Shown: positions 6,638-14,977 of the stretch, piece by piece
Numbering within the stretch: position 1 is the stretch's first letter
Layout of the letters: each line of letters begins with the position of its first letter
Assembly: GCA_036558265.1 (NCBI GenBank)
Contig: DATBFY010000179.1
Span: 1-20,245 of the forward strand
Source of the DNA: RYN-433 sp036558265
Lineage (GTDB): Bacteria; Planctomycetota; Phycisphaerae; Tepidisphaerales; Tepidisphaeraceae
Direction: 5' to 3'
DNA length: 20,245 nt
Program-made: the position numbers and the translations under genes
The notes under the pieces: model-generated
The model's input: the letters and a program-made list of their open reading frames with translations, nothing else
Database searches by the model: none
What the model was told of the DNA's origin: nothing

Positions 6638-9600
6638 TCATCGCGGGACGCCTGGCTGATCGAGCATTGGCAGATACCGGTAGTAGACCTCGAGTGTCAG
6701 GACCGCGAGAGAGGTCATGTAGATCCGGCCGCCCCGCTCGGCATATTTCGGGTCGGCGTCCCAGCTCCCGTCACGTGCCTGGAGACCGATCAGCGCATCG
6801 CGCGTGCGTGCGTTCCATTGCTTCCAATCGGGGTTCTGCACCTGGAGCATGCACATCGATGCGTAATACCAATAATAGATGCTTGGCTCGCGCGGGTCGG
6901 GCGGACGATCGGCCAGGAAATCCGTGGCCTCCCGGATGTCGTCCGGCTCCAACTTCTGACCCAGCAGCATTCTCGCGTAAAGGATCTCTGCGGTCATAGT
7001 GGGCGTGGGGCTCTTCCTGGGCTGATATCCGGCCAGCATCCCTCGCTGCCCCTGCGACGCCAGCCGTATGTAACCCCGGGCGCGCTCGCGGGTTCGGTCG
7101 GGGATCAATAATCCAAGTTGCTCGGCGGCGTGAAGCGCCATAACCTGCCAGCCGAACACGCTGCTGTCGCCATACTCACCCGGCACGTACCGCCAGCCCC
7201 CCGACCGCGCATCCTGAGATGCGATGATAAACCGTGCGCCACGCAGCGCCGCGCGGGCGTAACGCTTGTCGCCGCTCATCAGGGCCGCTTCGGAAAGGGC
7301 GAGCGTCGCGATCGCGTGATCGTACATGTCCCCGCGCCGCGACCCTTCGCCGCGAAGATGAGGCGGACCGCGGAGATCGCCGTCGGCGGCGTCCTGGTTA
7401 TCGATCAGGTAATCAAGCCCCCGCGCGACGGCGGCACTGTACGCCCCGCCCTTCCCCGGCACCTGGTCGCGGGTGAGGAACGCCAAGGCTGCCAGCCCCG
7501 TGTTCGCCATGTCGTGATAGCTCTTGGGACGCTGTCCCGGCGCGGCGGCGGATCGATCCTCGTCGCCGACGAGCGTCCACCGGCCATCGGGCTCCTGCTG
7601 GCGCGCCAGGTACGCCAAGCCGCGATCGACCGCCGCCTCCGAAAGCCGGTTCCCACCCAGTCGCTCGATCCGCGGCTGGCGCTGTTCGGGCGAGCGCGGA
7701 AACGGCGAAGCCGGCGGCGCAGAACTGATGACCGAGGCCGGGCCGAGTTTGCCGGTCAACGGCGCGAACGCGACGGCCGGTTGCGGCAGCCCATCGGCGT
7801 CCCGGGACGTGCCCGCCGGTAGCACCGCCCTCGCCGGCCTCGGATCAATTGGGATCAGGCCCACGGTGGGCTCGGGCGACGCGGTCGGTGGCGTGCCGAC
7901 ATCGGTCGCGATCGGCGGTGCCTGCGGGATCGAACTCGACGCGCCGGTGCGCCGGGCCGCGGCGGCAATTTCACCGGGATCGGCCGCCGCCGGTTGCGCC
8001 AATCTCGATTCTGCCACGGGCCGTGAAGCGGCCACGCCGCGCGCGACCGGGAGCGAAGGCGATGCGACCTCGAGCGGAGCCGGCGCCGCGTTGACCAACG
8101 GAGCAACCTGGGCGCTGGCGACCCTGTCTCCGCCGGCGATGGGCGAAACCGACGAAGGCACCGTCAACGCGATCCCCGGCGACGACGCCGGTGGCGCCGC
8201 CGCGGGGATCGATTCCGACCCGCCAGGTTTTGCTGAGCTATCCTGAGGCGCGTCGGTCGTCTCGCGCCGCGTGACCGAACTCGCCAATTCGCTCCCGCGA
8301 AGCACGCCGGCGTCGGACGCGCCCGCTACCGGCTTGTCCGCCCGAATCACCGGAGCGGCGGTGATCCCCGGCGCGACCATGGCCGAGACGTCCCGCGCAG
8401 CCGACGGTTGAGGAAGATCGGATTTGGCGCCCGTGTCAATCGTCCCGCGCATCGGGCTGGCCTGCGGAGCCTCAACAAGACTCTGCGCGGCCCGGCCGGG
8501 CGTCGGTTTGGGCAGCACGCTCGCCAGATCCGACGTCGGCCGACCCGCGTCGGCGGGCTGCGCTTCGGCCCGGCGCGCGACGGGCACAGGTTGCGCCTCG
8601 AGGTTCGCCGGCGTCTCCGGTGCTGCGCTCGAAACCTTGACCGCAGGCACATGCGGGCCGATCTGGGACAGGGATAGTGCCAATGCCTGCTGCGACGGGG
8701 GCGCGGGATTCACCGGCGCCGCCTGCGACATCGCCAGCGCCGCCACCGGCGTGGCGATCGCTTCCGCGAAGTCGCTCACCTTCCCCGGGGCGCGCGCGGT
8801 CGGAGCCGGCGCAGATGCAAGTTCGACCGGCGGCCTGACAACGCCCGATTCGGCCGGAACCGCCGTCCGCGCCACCGACGCAGGGTCGACGGCGGCGACC
8901 GGCAGATCTCCGGACAACTGGCTGCGCACCGCCAATCCGATCTCCACGTCCTTCGGCAGGTTGAGGTTCAACGCGATCTCACCGCCGCCACCGGTCCCCC
9001 GCCCCACGGACCGCCTCACCTCCTGCGTCACCATCACAAAGCTGAAGATGAACGTCGCCAGCGCGTGCAAGAGCAGCGAGAGCACCAGGCAACGCTGCAG
9101 CGTGTTCAACTTTCGCGTGTCGAACCCGCGCAACGCGAGAATCAGCGGGATCAGCAGCAGCGCCGAGATCAGCAGCGACCAGACGCTCCAGCCCAGCCGC
9201 GGGATCGGCCGCCCCTCACGCTGCGCGAAGACCTCGCGCGAATCGGCGTAGCGAAGCGTGTAGACGCCGCGCGGACTGTCGCGGTCCGAGCTGAAATACA
9301 GGCGAAAGCCCCCCATCGCCAGCGCGGGATCGGTCTCGTTCTCCGCCGTGTTGAGCGACGGCCCCAGGTTCTCCACCGGGCCAAAGCCTTCCCCGCGCAC
9401 CCGGCAGCGATACAGATCGAACTTGCCCAGCCCGCCCGGGCGATTCGACGCGAAGTACAGGAAATCGCCCACCGGCGATATGCAGCTCGCCCCCTCGCTG
9501 AATTCGGTGTTGATCCCCGGAATCTCGGCGGCGTCCTTGAGCACGAAATCCGGCGCAACCGGTCGCGTGGCGGGCTGCGTCGCTTGCGTCGTCGCGGGTT

Positions 9601-10309
9601 GCGTGGCGGCTGTCGAAATGGATGGCTCGATCGCCGCCATCCACAGATCGTAATCCGCGCTGCCGGTCTGTCGGATCGTCCCGCGCCAGGCCTGCACCTG
9701 CTCGCGGCGCGCCGCCTGGCGATTGGTGGAGAAGATCAGCCGCCGCCCATCGGGCGTCGGATCGGGATTCAACTCATTGAACTCCGTATTAACCGCCGGC
9801 CCGAGATTGAACGGCTTGCCCCAACCGCCGCCCCCGCTCGCGCGCGGCGCCGCCCACAGGTCATACCCCCCCAGCCCGCCCGGGCGGTCCGACGCGAAGA
9901 AGAGCAACCGTCCGTCCGCCGAGACGCGCGGCCCCAGGTCGTCCGTCGGCCCGTTGACGCCGTCCAGCGCCACCGGCTTGGTCCACGCGTTCTCGCGCCG
10001 GTAGCTGACGTATATGTGCGCCCCCTGCCCCGGTTTGCCGCGGACGAAATACAATTCCGTCCCATCAGGCGACATCGACGGCTCGTACTGCTGCTCGGCC
10101 GCGTTGAACTGCTCCTCGAGCGCCTTCGGAGTGGACCAGAGCACTTCCCGCAATCGCGCATCCCGCGCCGCGACACGCGTGGATTGCCCGTCGGTCCAGA
10201 CGGTCCGCCCGCTGAACCAGACGACCGCCGTCAACGCCCCGCAGAGAAGCAGCGTCGCCGCCAGCGCCCACGTGACACGCCGCACGATCCTGGGTTTCCC
10301 GTCGTCCAT
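6638..10309 (-). CDS. Large fusion: PD40 propeller, TonB-like TM helix, Pro/Ala linker, squalene-cyclase-like barrel
   Basis: The protein has 1223 residues. An N-terminal basic stretch and TM helix (13-33) precede a PD40/TolB-like propeller (about 75-355) with repeats such as DGRLLFFASDRPGGLGGYDLW and DFLYFASNRPGGLGKFDLY. A TQPAT-rich insert (233-250) lies within it. TM2 (373-394), a short basic loop (RGFDTRKLNTLQR) and TM3 (407-428) follow. TM3 contains S411-x3-H415 (SLLLH), the pattern of TonB and TolA anchors. Residues 435-885 are a Pro/Ala/Val-rich spacer. Residues 886-1212 form an alpha/alpha barrel of the prenyltransferase/squalene-cyclase repeat type (GLAYLARQQEPDGRW, ARFIIASQDARSGGWRY, LIGLQARDGSWD). 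No DxDD cyclase motif is visible, so catalysis is doubtful. By the positive-inside rule, propeller and barrel are both periplasmic. The gene starts 25 bases after exbD with a GGGTG site. I infer that it is the ExbBD-driven partner. Confidence 0.88.
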   Translation of the reverse strand: MDDGKPRIVRRVTWALAATLLLCGALTAVVWFSGRTVWTDGQSTRVAARDARLREVLWSTPKALEEQFNAAEQQYEPSMSPDGTELYFVRGKPGQGAHIYVSYRRENAWTKPVALDGVNGPTDDLGPRVSADGRLLFFASDRPGGLGGYDLWAAPRASGGGGWGKPFNLGPAVNTEFNELNPDPTPDGRRLIFSTNRQAARREQVQAWRGTIRQTGSADYDLWMAAIEPSISTAATQPATTQATQPATRPVAPDFVLKDAAEIPGINTEFSEGASCISPVGDFLYFASNRPGGLGKFDLYRCRVRGEGFGPVENLGPSLNTAENETDPALAMGGFRLYFSSDRDSPRGVYTLRYADSREVFAQREGRPIPRLGWSVWSLLISALLLIPLILALRGFDTRKLNTLQRCLVLSLLLHALATFIFSFVMVTQEVRRSVGRGTGGGGEIALNLNLPKDVEIGLAVRSQLSGDLPVAAVDPASVARTAVPAESGVVRPPVELASAPAPTARAPGKVSDFAEAIATPVAALAMSQAAPVNPAPPSQQALALSLSQIGPHVPAVKVSSAAPETPANLEAQPVPVARRAEAQPADAGRPTSDLASVLPKPTPGRAAQSLVEAPQASPMRGTIDTGAKSDLPQPSAARDVSAMVAPGITAAPVIRADKPVAGASDAGVLRGSELASSVTRRETTDAPQDSSAKPGGSESIPAAAPPASSPGIALTVPSSVSPIAGGDRVASAQVAPLVNAAPAPLEVASPSLPVARGVAASRPVAESRLAQPAAADPGEIAAAARRTGASSSIPQAPPIATDVGTPPTASPEPTVGLIPIDPRPARAVLPAGTSRDADGLPQPAVAFAPLTGKLGPASVISSAPPASPFPRSPEQRQPRIERLGGNRLSEAAVDRGLAYLARQQEPDGRWTLVGDEDRSAAAPGQRPKSYHDMANTGLAALAFLTRDQVPGKGGAYSAAVARGLDYLIDNQDAADGDLRGPPHLRGEGSRRGDMYDHAIATLALSEAALMSGDKRYARAALRGARFIIASQDARSGGWRYVPGEYGDSSVFGWQVMALHAAEQLGLLIPDRTRERARGYIRLASQGQRGMLAGYQPRKSPTPTMTAEILYARMLLGQKLEPDDIREATDFLADRPPDPREPSIYYWYYASMCMLQVQNPDWKQWNARTRDALIGLQARDGSWDADPKYAERGGRIYMTSLAVLTLEVYYRYLPMLDQPGVPR
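9026..9091 (-). other. TonB/TolA-like transmembrane helix inside the fusion gene
   Basis: Codons 407-428 encode CLVLSLLLHALATFIFSFVM and two further residues. S411 and H415 have the S-x3-H spacing that TonB (S16/H20 in E. coli) and TolA use to couple to ExbB/ExbD or TolQ/TolR. The basic residues RK and R sit just before it, and a long Pro/Ala-rich periplasmic spacer follows, as in TonB. Confidence 0.6.
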
Positions 10310-10334
10310 GCGTCACCCGCCGCGCGAGAAAAGG

Positions 10335-10763
10335 TCACTTCCGCACCGCACCGTCGTCGATGTACGACAGCCGCGCCTCCTGCACGCCGGCCCCGCGGCA
10401 CAGGCCCGCGACCGACGCGAAATACTTCATCAGCGTCCGCTCGTCCGCGCGCACGATCACCGACGTCGCCGGATCCTTCTTCAGCGACCCGGCCAGCAGC
10501 TCCGACAGCGCCGGCCGGTCATACGTCTTGCCCGAAACCACCGTCGCGCCGTCCTCCTTCACGTTGATGATCACCTGTGTCGGCGGCGCGGATAGCGGCT
10601 TGAATGACGCCGTCGTGTGCGGCAACTGCACGCTCAACTCCTTCTCCACCTGCGCAAACGTTGTCGCACACATGAAGAAGATCAGCAGGTTAAAGACCAT
10701 GTCCGTCAACGGGACCAGGTTGTAACCCTCTTCCTGCTCGGTATGCGGATCTCTGATACGCAT
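10335..10763 (-). CDS. exbD: ExbD/TolR family transport protein
   Basis: The 142-residue subunit belongs to an ExbB/ExbD-type proton-driven motor in the inner membrane. It has a short cytoplasmic N-terminus, one TM helix (VPLTDMVFNLLIFFMCATTF, residues 17-36) with the conserved proton-path Asp at D21, and a periplasmic alpha/beta domain ending in SYIDDG. The start is taken at ATG 10763, with GGAAG 8 bases upstream. A GTG three codons earlier would sit directly against that ribosome site. It lies 20 bases after exbB and 25 before the fusion gene, so the three are almost certainly one transcription unit. Whether it serves an Exb-like or Tol-like system cannot be told from this subunit alone. 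Confidence 0.93.
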   Translation of the reverse strand: MRIRDPHTEQEEGYNLVPLTDMVFNLLIFFMCATTFAQVEKELSVQLPHTTASFKPLSAPPTQVIINVKEDGATVVSGKTYDRPALSELLAGSLKKDPATSVIVRADERTLMKYFASVAGLCRGAGVQEARLSYIDDGAVRK

Positions 10764-10771
10764 CGGCCACA

Positions 10772-10776
10772 CTTCC
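10772..10776 (-). promoter_or_regulatory. Ribosome binding site deciding the exbD start
   Basis: Minus-strand GGAAG lies 8 bases before ATG 10763. It abuts an in-frame GTG at 10770-10772, which makes that GTG an unlikely start. Confidence 0.6.
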
Positions 10777-10783
10777 TTCCGCC

Positions 10784-11608
10784 TCAGGCGACGGCCAGTT
10801 CCTTCTCGTCGTCCTCCGACTCCCGCTCCGGCTCGTTGATCCCGTAATCATCCGCGAACCGGTTGACCGTATCGTTCATCTCCACCAGCAGCCGCTCGAT
10901 CCGCCCGCTAAAGAAGTAATAAAACGTCGTCACCACGATCGCCACCGCCAGCCCCGCGAACGTGCACGTCATCGCCTCGTAAATCCCGGTCGAGAGCTGA
11001 TCCACGCGCCCCACCCCCGCCACCGCCGCCACCTGGAACGCCTTGATCATCCCCGAGATCGTCCCGATCAGCCCCAGCAGCGTCCCCACGCTTCCCAGCG
11101 CGTACAGGAACCGCATGTTGTGTCGCAGCCGCATCGCCTGGTTCGCCCCCTCGTCCTCGATCGCCTTCTCCGCCACCGGCCACCCGCGCTGCAGGCGCTT
11201 GATCCCCGCCCCCAACACCCGCGCGATCGGCGAATCGTGTTTCCGGCAATATGCCAGCGCCGCCTCCCGATCCTCCGCAACATCCTTCAGGACACCCTTG
11301 AGTCCCGGGATGAAGGCCGGCGGGATCACCTTGGAGCGCCGAAGCGCCAGGAACCGCTCCAGGATCAGCCCCACCGCCACCACGCTGCACAGCGCCAGCG
11401 GGTACATGAAGAACCCGCCCTTGAAGAAGAGCTGGAACACCGTGACCTGCGGCGCCGGCGTTGCAGTCGGCGGCTGGCCCGGCGGGGTCACCGCCGCCGC
11501 TCCGTTGTCGCCATTCGTCGGCGCCGCCGCGCTGTTCTGCGCCAAGGCGCAACGGCAGGTCAACGCCAACGCCAATGTCGCCGCAAGAATAAATGACCTT
11601 CCCTGCAT
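10784..11608 (-). CDS. exbB: MotA/TolQ/ExbB proton channel family protein
   Basis: The 274-residue protein forms the proton-channel scaffold of an ExbB/ExbD-type motor. It has a cleavable signal peptide (1-23, ending ALA) and a Pro/Ala/Gly-rich periplasmic linker (24-55). TM1 is FFMYPLALCSVVAVGLILERF (66-86). A cytoplasmic helical domain (88-165) follows, then TM2 (about 167-190, including GSVGTLLGLIGTISGMI) and TM3 (about 212-234), with the family segment GIYEAMTCTFAGLAVAI. The C-terminus is acidic (ERESEDDEKE). The start at 11608 has a strong GGAGG site 7 bases upstream, the best in the cluster. A signal peptide plus N-terminal extension is seen in some ExbB proteins but not in the short E. 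coli form. The gene is followed closely by exbD. Confidence 0.95.
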   Translation of the reverse strand: MQGRSFILAATLALALTCRCALAQNSAAAPTNGDNGAAAVTPPGQPPTATPAPQVTVFQLFFKGGFFMYPLALCSVVAVGLILERFLALRRSKVIPPAFIPGLKGVLKDVAEDREAALAYCRKHDSPIARVLGAGIKRLQRGWPVAEKAIEDEGANQAMRLRHNMRFLYALGSVGTLLGLIGTISGMIKAFQVAAVAGVGRVDQLSTGIYEAMTCTFAGLAVAIVVTTFYYFFSGRIERLLVEMNDTVNRFADDYGINEPERESEDDEKELAVA

Positions 11609-11665
11609 CGACGTACCTCCGTAATTCGCCAGTCAAACACGTGAGACATCGCCCCGCGCCGCCGA

Positions 11666-14600
11666 CTAATGCCGCGCCAGCGCCGCCAGTCGATCCCGCG
11701 CCGCACCCGCCTCGGGCGCGTCCTTGTACTTCGAGATCAACTGCTCGTACTGCTTCTTCGCCTGATCCGCCTGCTTCAGTTCCTCGAACGCTCGTCCAGC
11801 CTCCAGGAGCGCCCGCGCCGACCACGTCGGGTAGGCGTAGACGTCCTCCACCGCCAGGAGCGCCGGGATCGCCTGGTCGAACTTCCGCTCGTACAGGTAA
11901 GTCTCGCCCACCTGGAACTGGGCGCGGGCGGCCGTCTCGCCATTGGTCGAGGCGATCGCCCGCTGATATGACGCCCGCGCCTCCTCGTACTTCTTCTGGT
12001 TCTCCAGCGCCCAGCCGATGCCGAAGTGTGCCCGGCACGCGAAGGGATCTTTCGGATCCTTCTGCAAAAATGCCGCGAACGTGCCGGCCGATTCCGCGTA
12101 CTTCCCCTCTTCCGCCTGAACTTCGCCCAGCTTGAGCATCGCAACCCCAACCTGGCCGTTGGTCGAATACTCCTTTACGAATCGCGTCAGCGCCGCTTCG
12201 GACTGATCGAACCGCCCCGCGTCCGCATACGCCAGCCCCGCCTGGAGAACCGCCGATGCTGCGATCTCATCGCTTCCCGTCGCCTTGGCATCCACGCTGC
12301 CGAACGCCTCCGCCGCCTTGGCGGCCTTGCCCAGCTTCTGATAGCACCACCCCAACCGATACGCGGCGTTGGCGCGAAGTTTCGCATCGACGCGGTCCGC
12401 TTTCATCGCCGCCTCGAGCAGTTCTGTCGCCCCCTCGTACGCCTTCTGGCCATACAGGATCTCCGCCAGTTCCACCCGCACCGCCGGGCCGAGCTTGCTC
12501 TCCGGATGCTCTTTGAGCAACCGCGCGTACGTCTCCGCTGCCGCCCCATCGTTCTTCTGCCCCCGCTGCGCCCACGCCAGGTCGTACAAGACCGAGTCGC
12601 CGGCCTTCGGGCTCATCGCCAGCGACGCCAGCACCGCCGTCGCCTGGTCATTCTTCCCCTCCGCCGCCAGGCACGCCGCCGCCATCTGTCTCGCCTGCAC
12701 CGCGTTGGACGATTGCGGATGCGCATCTGCGAACCCCTGCAGCGCCTTCGCCGCCTGCTCCGCCTGTCCCGCCTCCTTGAGCGCGATCCCCCGGCGAAAC
12801 GCCGCGTCCTCCGCCAACGCATGGGACGAATACTTTTCGGCGACCTGCCCCCAGCGCTCGGCTGCCTGCGCATACTGCTTTGCGTCGAACGCCACCCACC
12901 CCAGCACATACGTCGCCGGCGCCGCCAGCTCCACGGGCGCCTTGGCCTCGATCACGCGCCGCAGCGCCGCCTCCGCCTCGTTGAGCTTGCCCGCCTTCTG
13001 CAAGATCTGCCCGTATTCGAGCAACCCGCGCTGCACCCACGCCGATCGATCATCCGCACCGCTCACCAGATCAGCGAGCGTCTTCTCCGCACCCTGCTTG
13101 TCCCCGCTCCGCAGCCGAGCCAATCCCAGCTTGTACTTCGCCTCGGCAAGATTTCCCTCCTTCGCCAGGCCAACGTATCTCGCCAGCGCCGCCGCCGCCT
13201 CGCGCTCCTTCCCCTGCTGAAGCAGCGCATCCCCGAGCAGGAAGATCGCGCCTTGCAGTTCCGGCGCCGCCGACGCCCGCTGATCCTCCGCCAACGGCGT
13301 CAGCAGCGCCACCGCCCTGGCGTAATCTCCCCCGAAATACGCGCACTGCCCGATTCGCAGCCGCCACTGCAACCCACGCCGCTCGTCCCGCGCGTCCTTC
13401 GCCAGCCTCTCGAACGCCGGCGCGGCGTCACCATACTTCCCGAGCAGGAACAGGTTCTCCGCATCCAGCTCAGCCGCCGCACGTGAAAACTCCGCCGACA
13501 CCCCGCTCGCCGCCGCCAGCCGCGCGCACGCCGCGTGACTCGCCTCGTATTTCGATGTCTTATGCAACGAGAACGCCAACCGATAAAGCGTCTCGCCAAG
13601 CCGGTCGCCCGCCGAACGATCCGCGCTCAGCGACTCCAGCTCGACCGCCGCCTGGTCAAACTTCCCCAGCTCCATCAGGCAGACCGCCCCATCCAGCCGG
13701 ATCTGGAACGCGTTCGCCGGCGCAGGCGTGCCGCGCAGCAACTCACCCAGCGTCTGGCGGGCCGCGTCGTACTTCTTCTCCGCCATGTCGCACCGCGCCA
13801 GCGCATATCGCGCGGATGCCGCACGCTCCGGATCCCCCGCCACTACCGCGTCCAGCGTCGTCCTCGCCTCCGCCGTCCGTCCCGTCGCCAACTGCGCCAG
13901 TCCAAGTTGCAGCCTCGCCGGCTTGGCGTACGCGCCGCCGGTCACCCCCGCCAGCGCCGCCGCTGCCTGGTCATATTTCCCCGCTTTGTAAAGTGCCGAG
14001 CCCAGGGCGTAGTTCGCATCCCCCTTCCGTTCCTCCGGCGACGCCGCCGCCATCCGCCGGTACTGCTCGATCGCCTCGTCCAGCTTGCCCAGCGACTCCA
14101 GCGCCTGCCCCTTCAGGAGCGCCGCATCGGCCGCGTAACGCCCCTGCGGATCCTGCCCCGCCAACCGGTCGACGGACGCGATCGTTTCCTCCCACTTGCC
14201 CGATGCGCGAAGCGACAGCGCCTGAAAGTACGTCGCCGTCGCCCGCTGCCCACTGCCGGGATATGCCAGGGCGAACTTCCCGCACGCGTCGGCCGCCTTC
14301 TCGTATTTGCCCAGCAGGTACAACGCCTGCGCGCGGTTGAGCGCCGCCACCTCCGCGTGCGGGCTCTTGGCGTACTTCTCGATCAGCTCGTCAAACGCGG
14401 CGACCGCCTCCGCGTACCGCTTGCCCGCCAGCTCGCACTGCCCCAGCACCGCCAGCGCCTCCGCCCGCTGGCCAAATGCGCCGTCCTTCAACACCTCCCG
14501 CAGCACCGTCGCCGCCGTCGCGTAGTCCGCCTGCCGATAGGCGCAGACGGCCAACCCGTACCGCGCCGCCGTCCGCTGCCCGTGATTCGGATACTGCGAG

Positions 14601-14827
14601 AGAAACTCGGCGTACTCCTGCGCCGCAAGCTTGAACAGCCCGCGCCCGAACAGCGCGTTCGCCGCCAGCAGCTTCTTCGACGCCGGATCGACGGCCGCGT
14701 CCGCCTGGCCTCCGCCCCGGCCACCCGCCTCCTGCGCCCGCCCATTGATTGGCACGGCCGCCAGGACAAACGTCAACAGCGCACACCAGCCCCTCGAGAA
14801 CCGCCAGTCCGTTAGCGAAATGCGCAT
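11666..14827 (-). CDS. Large periplasmic TPR-repeat protein
   Basis: The 1053-residue exported protein is made almost wholly of tetratricopeptide repeats. A signal peptide covers residues 1 to about 31 (basic start, then WCALLTFVLAAVPINGRA). A Gly/Ala/Asp spacer follows, then roughly two dozen helix pairs run to the C-terminus. The recurrent core is A-x2-LY/F-x-GKY-x-AA-x-AF-x2-L, for example YEKAADACGKFALAYPGSGQR and YEEARASYQRAIAS. Lengths of 34-40 residues per unit and Y/F-P after helix B resemble the YbgF/CpoB and BamD type of TPR. No enzymatic domain is seen. I chose ATG 14827, with GGGAGG just upstream, over a longer in-frame start that runs into the intergenic repeat. It lies 57 bases upstream of exbB, so it is likely a periplasmic partner of the ExbBD machine. 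In the Tol system the TPR protein CpoB is the corresponding neighbour. Confidence 0.9.
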   Translation of the reverse strand: MRISLTDWRFSRGWCALLTFVLAAVPINGRAQEAGGRGGGQADAAVDPASKKLLAANALFGRGLFKLAAQEYAEFLSQYPNHGQRTAARYGLAVCAYRQADYATAATVLREVLKDGAFGQRAEALAVLGQCELAGKRYAEAVAAFDELIEKYAKSPHAEVAALNRAQALYLLGKYEKAADACGKFALAYPGSGQRATATYFQALSLRASGKWEETIASVDRLAGQDPQGRYAADAALLKGQALESLGKLDEAIEQYRRMAAASPEERKGDANYALGSALYKAGKYDQAAAALAGVTGGAYAKPARLQLGLAQLATGRTAEARTTLDAVVAGDPERAASARYALARCDMAEKKYDAARQTLGELLRGTPAPANAFQIRLDGAVCLMELGKFDQAAVELESLSADRSAGDRLGETLYRLAFSLHKTSKYEASHAACARLAAASGVSAEFSRAAAELDAENLFLLGKYGDAAPAFERLAKDARDERRGLQWRLRIGQCAYFGGDYARAVALLTPLAEDQRASAAPELQGAIFLLGDALLQQGKEREAAAALARYVGLAKEGNLAEAKYKLGLARLRSGDKQGAEKTLADLVSGADDRSAWVQRGLLEYGQILQKAGKLNEAEAALRRVIEAKAPVELAAPATYVLGWVAFDAKQYAQAAERWGQVAEKYSSHALAEDAAFRRGIALKEAGQAEQAAKALQGFADAHPQSSNAVQARQMAAACLAAEGKNDQATAVLASLAMSPKAGDSVLYDLAWAQRGQKNDGAAAETYARLLKEHPESKLGPAVRVELAEILYGQKAYEGATELLEAAMKADRVDAKLRANAAYRLGWCYQKLGKAAKAAEAFGSVDAKATGSDEIAASAVLQAGLAYADAGRFDQSEAALTRFVKEYSTNGQVGVAMLKLGEVQAEEGKYAESAGTFAAFLQKDPKDPFACRAHFGIGWALENQKKYEEARASYQRAIASTNGETAARAQFQVGETYLYERKFDQAIPALLAVEDVYAYPTWSARALLEAGRAFEELKQADQAKKQYEQLISKYKDAPEAGAARDRLAALARH

Positions 14828-14916
14828 CACACCTCCCACGTTGCACGCGAATTGCGAACCGCGAATGATGACACCGACTGCCGCCACGCACAACCCTGTG
14901 TGCCGCTGCCCTTACT

Positions 14917-14942
14917 CCCTCTCCCGGTACTCCGGGAGAGGG
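14917..14942. repeat. REP-like perfect hairpin repeat
   Basis: Two perfect 11-base arms (CCCTCTCCCGG and CCGGGAGAGGG) enclose a 4-base loop, followed on the plus strand by TTGGGGTGAGGG. This matches a dispersed repeat known to me from many proteobacterial and planctomycetal genomes, recognisable when translated as PSPQPSP or LTPTLS peptides. It lies in the 150-bp gap between the M56 gene and the TPR gene. No T-run follows on either strand, so it is not a classic intrinsic terminator, but it could stabilise mRNA ends or attenuate readthrough. Confidence 0.8.
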
Positions 14943-14977
14943 TTGGGGTGAGGGCTTGCGCCGAACGCCCTGGAACA

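Noticed and set aside
9065..10567. 500-residue Arg-rich open frame on the plus strand
   Set aside because: It is a shadow of the fusion gene and exbD, with the Arg/Pro-rich composition typical of antisense reading in GC-rich DNA.
12026..14815. Two long plus-strand open frames (12026-13486 and 13535-14815)
   Set aside because: Both are antisense to the TPR protein gene. Their Leu/Arg periodicity simply mirrors the TPR repeats.
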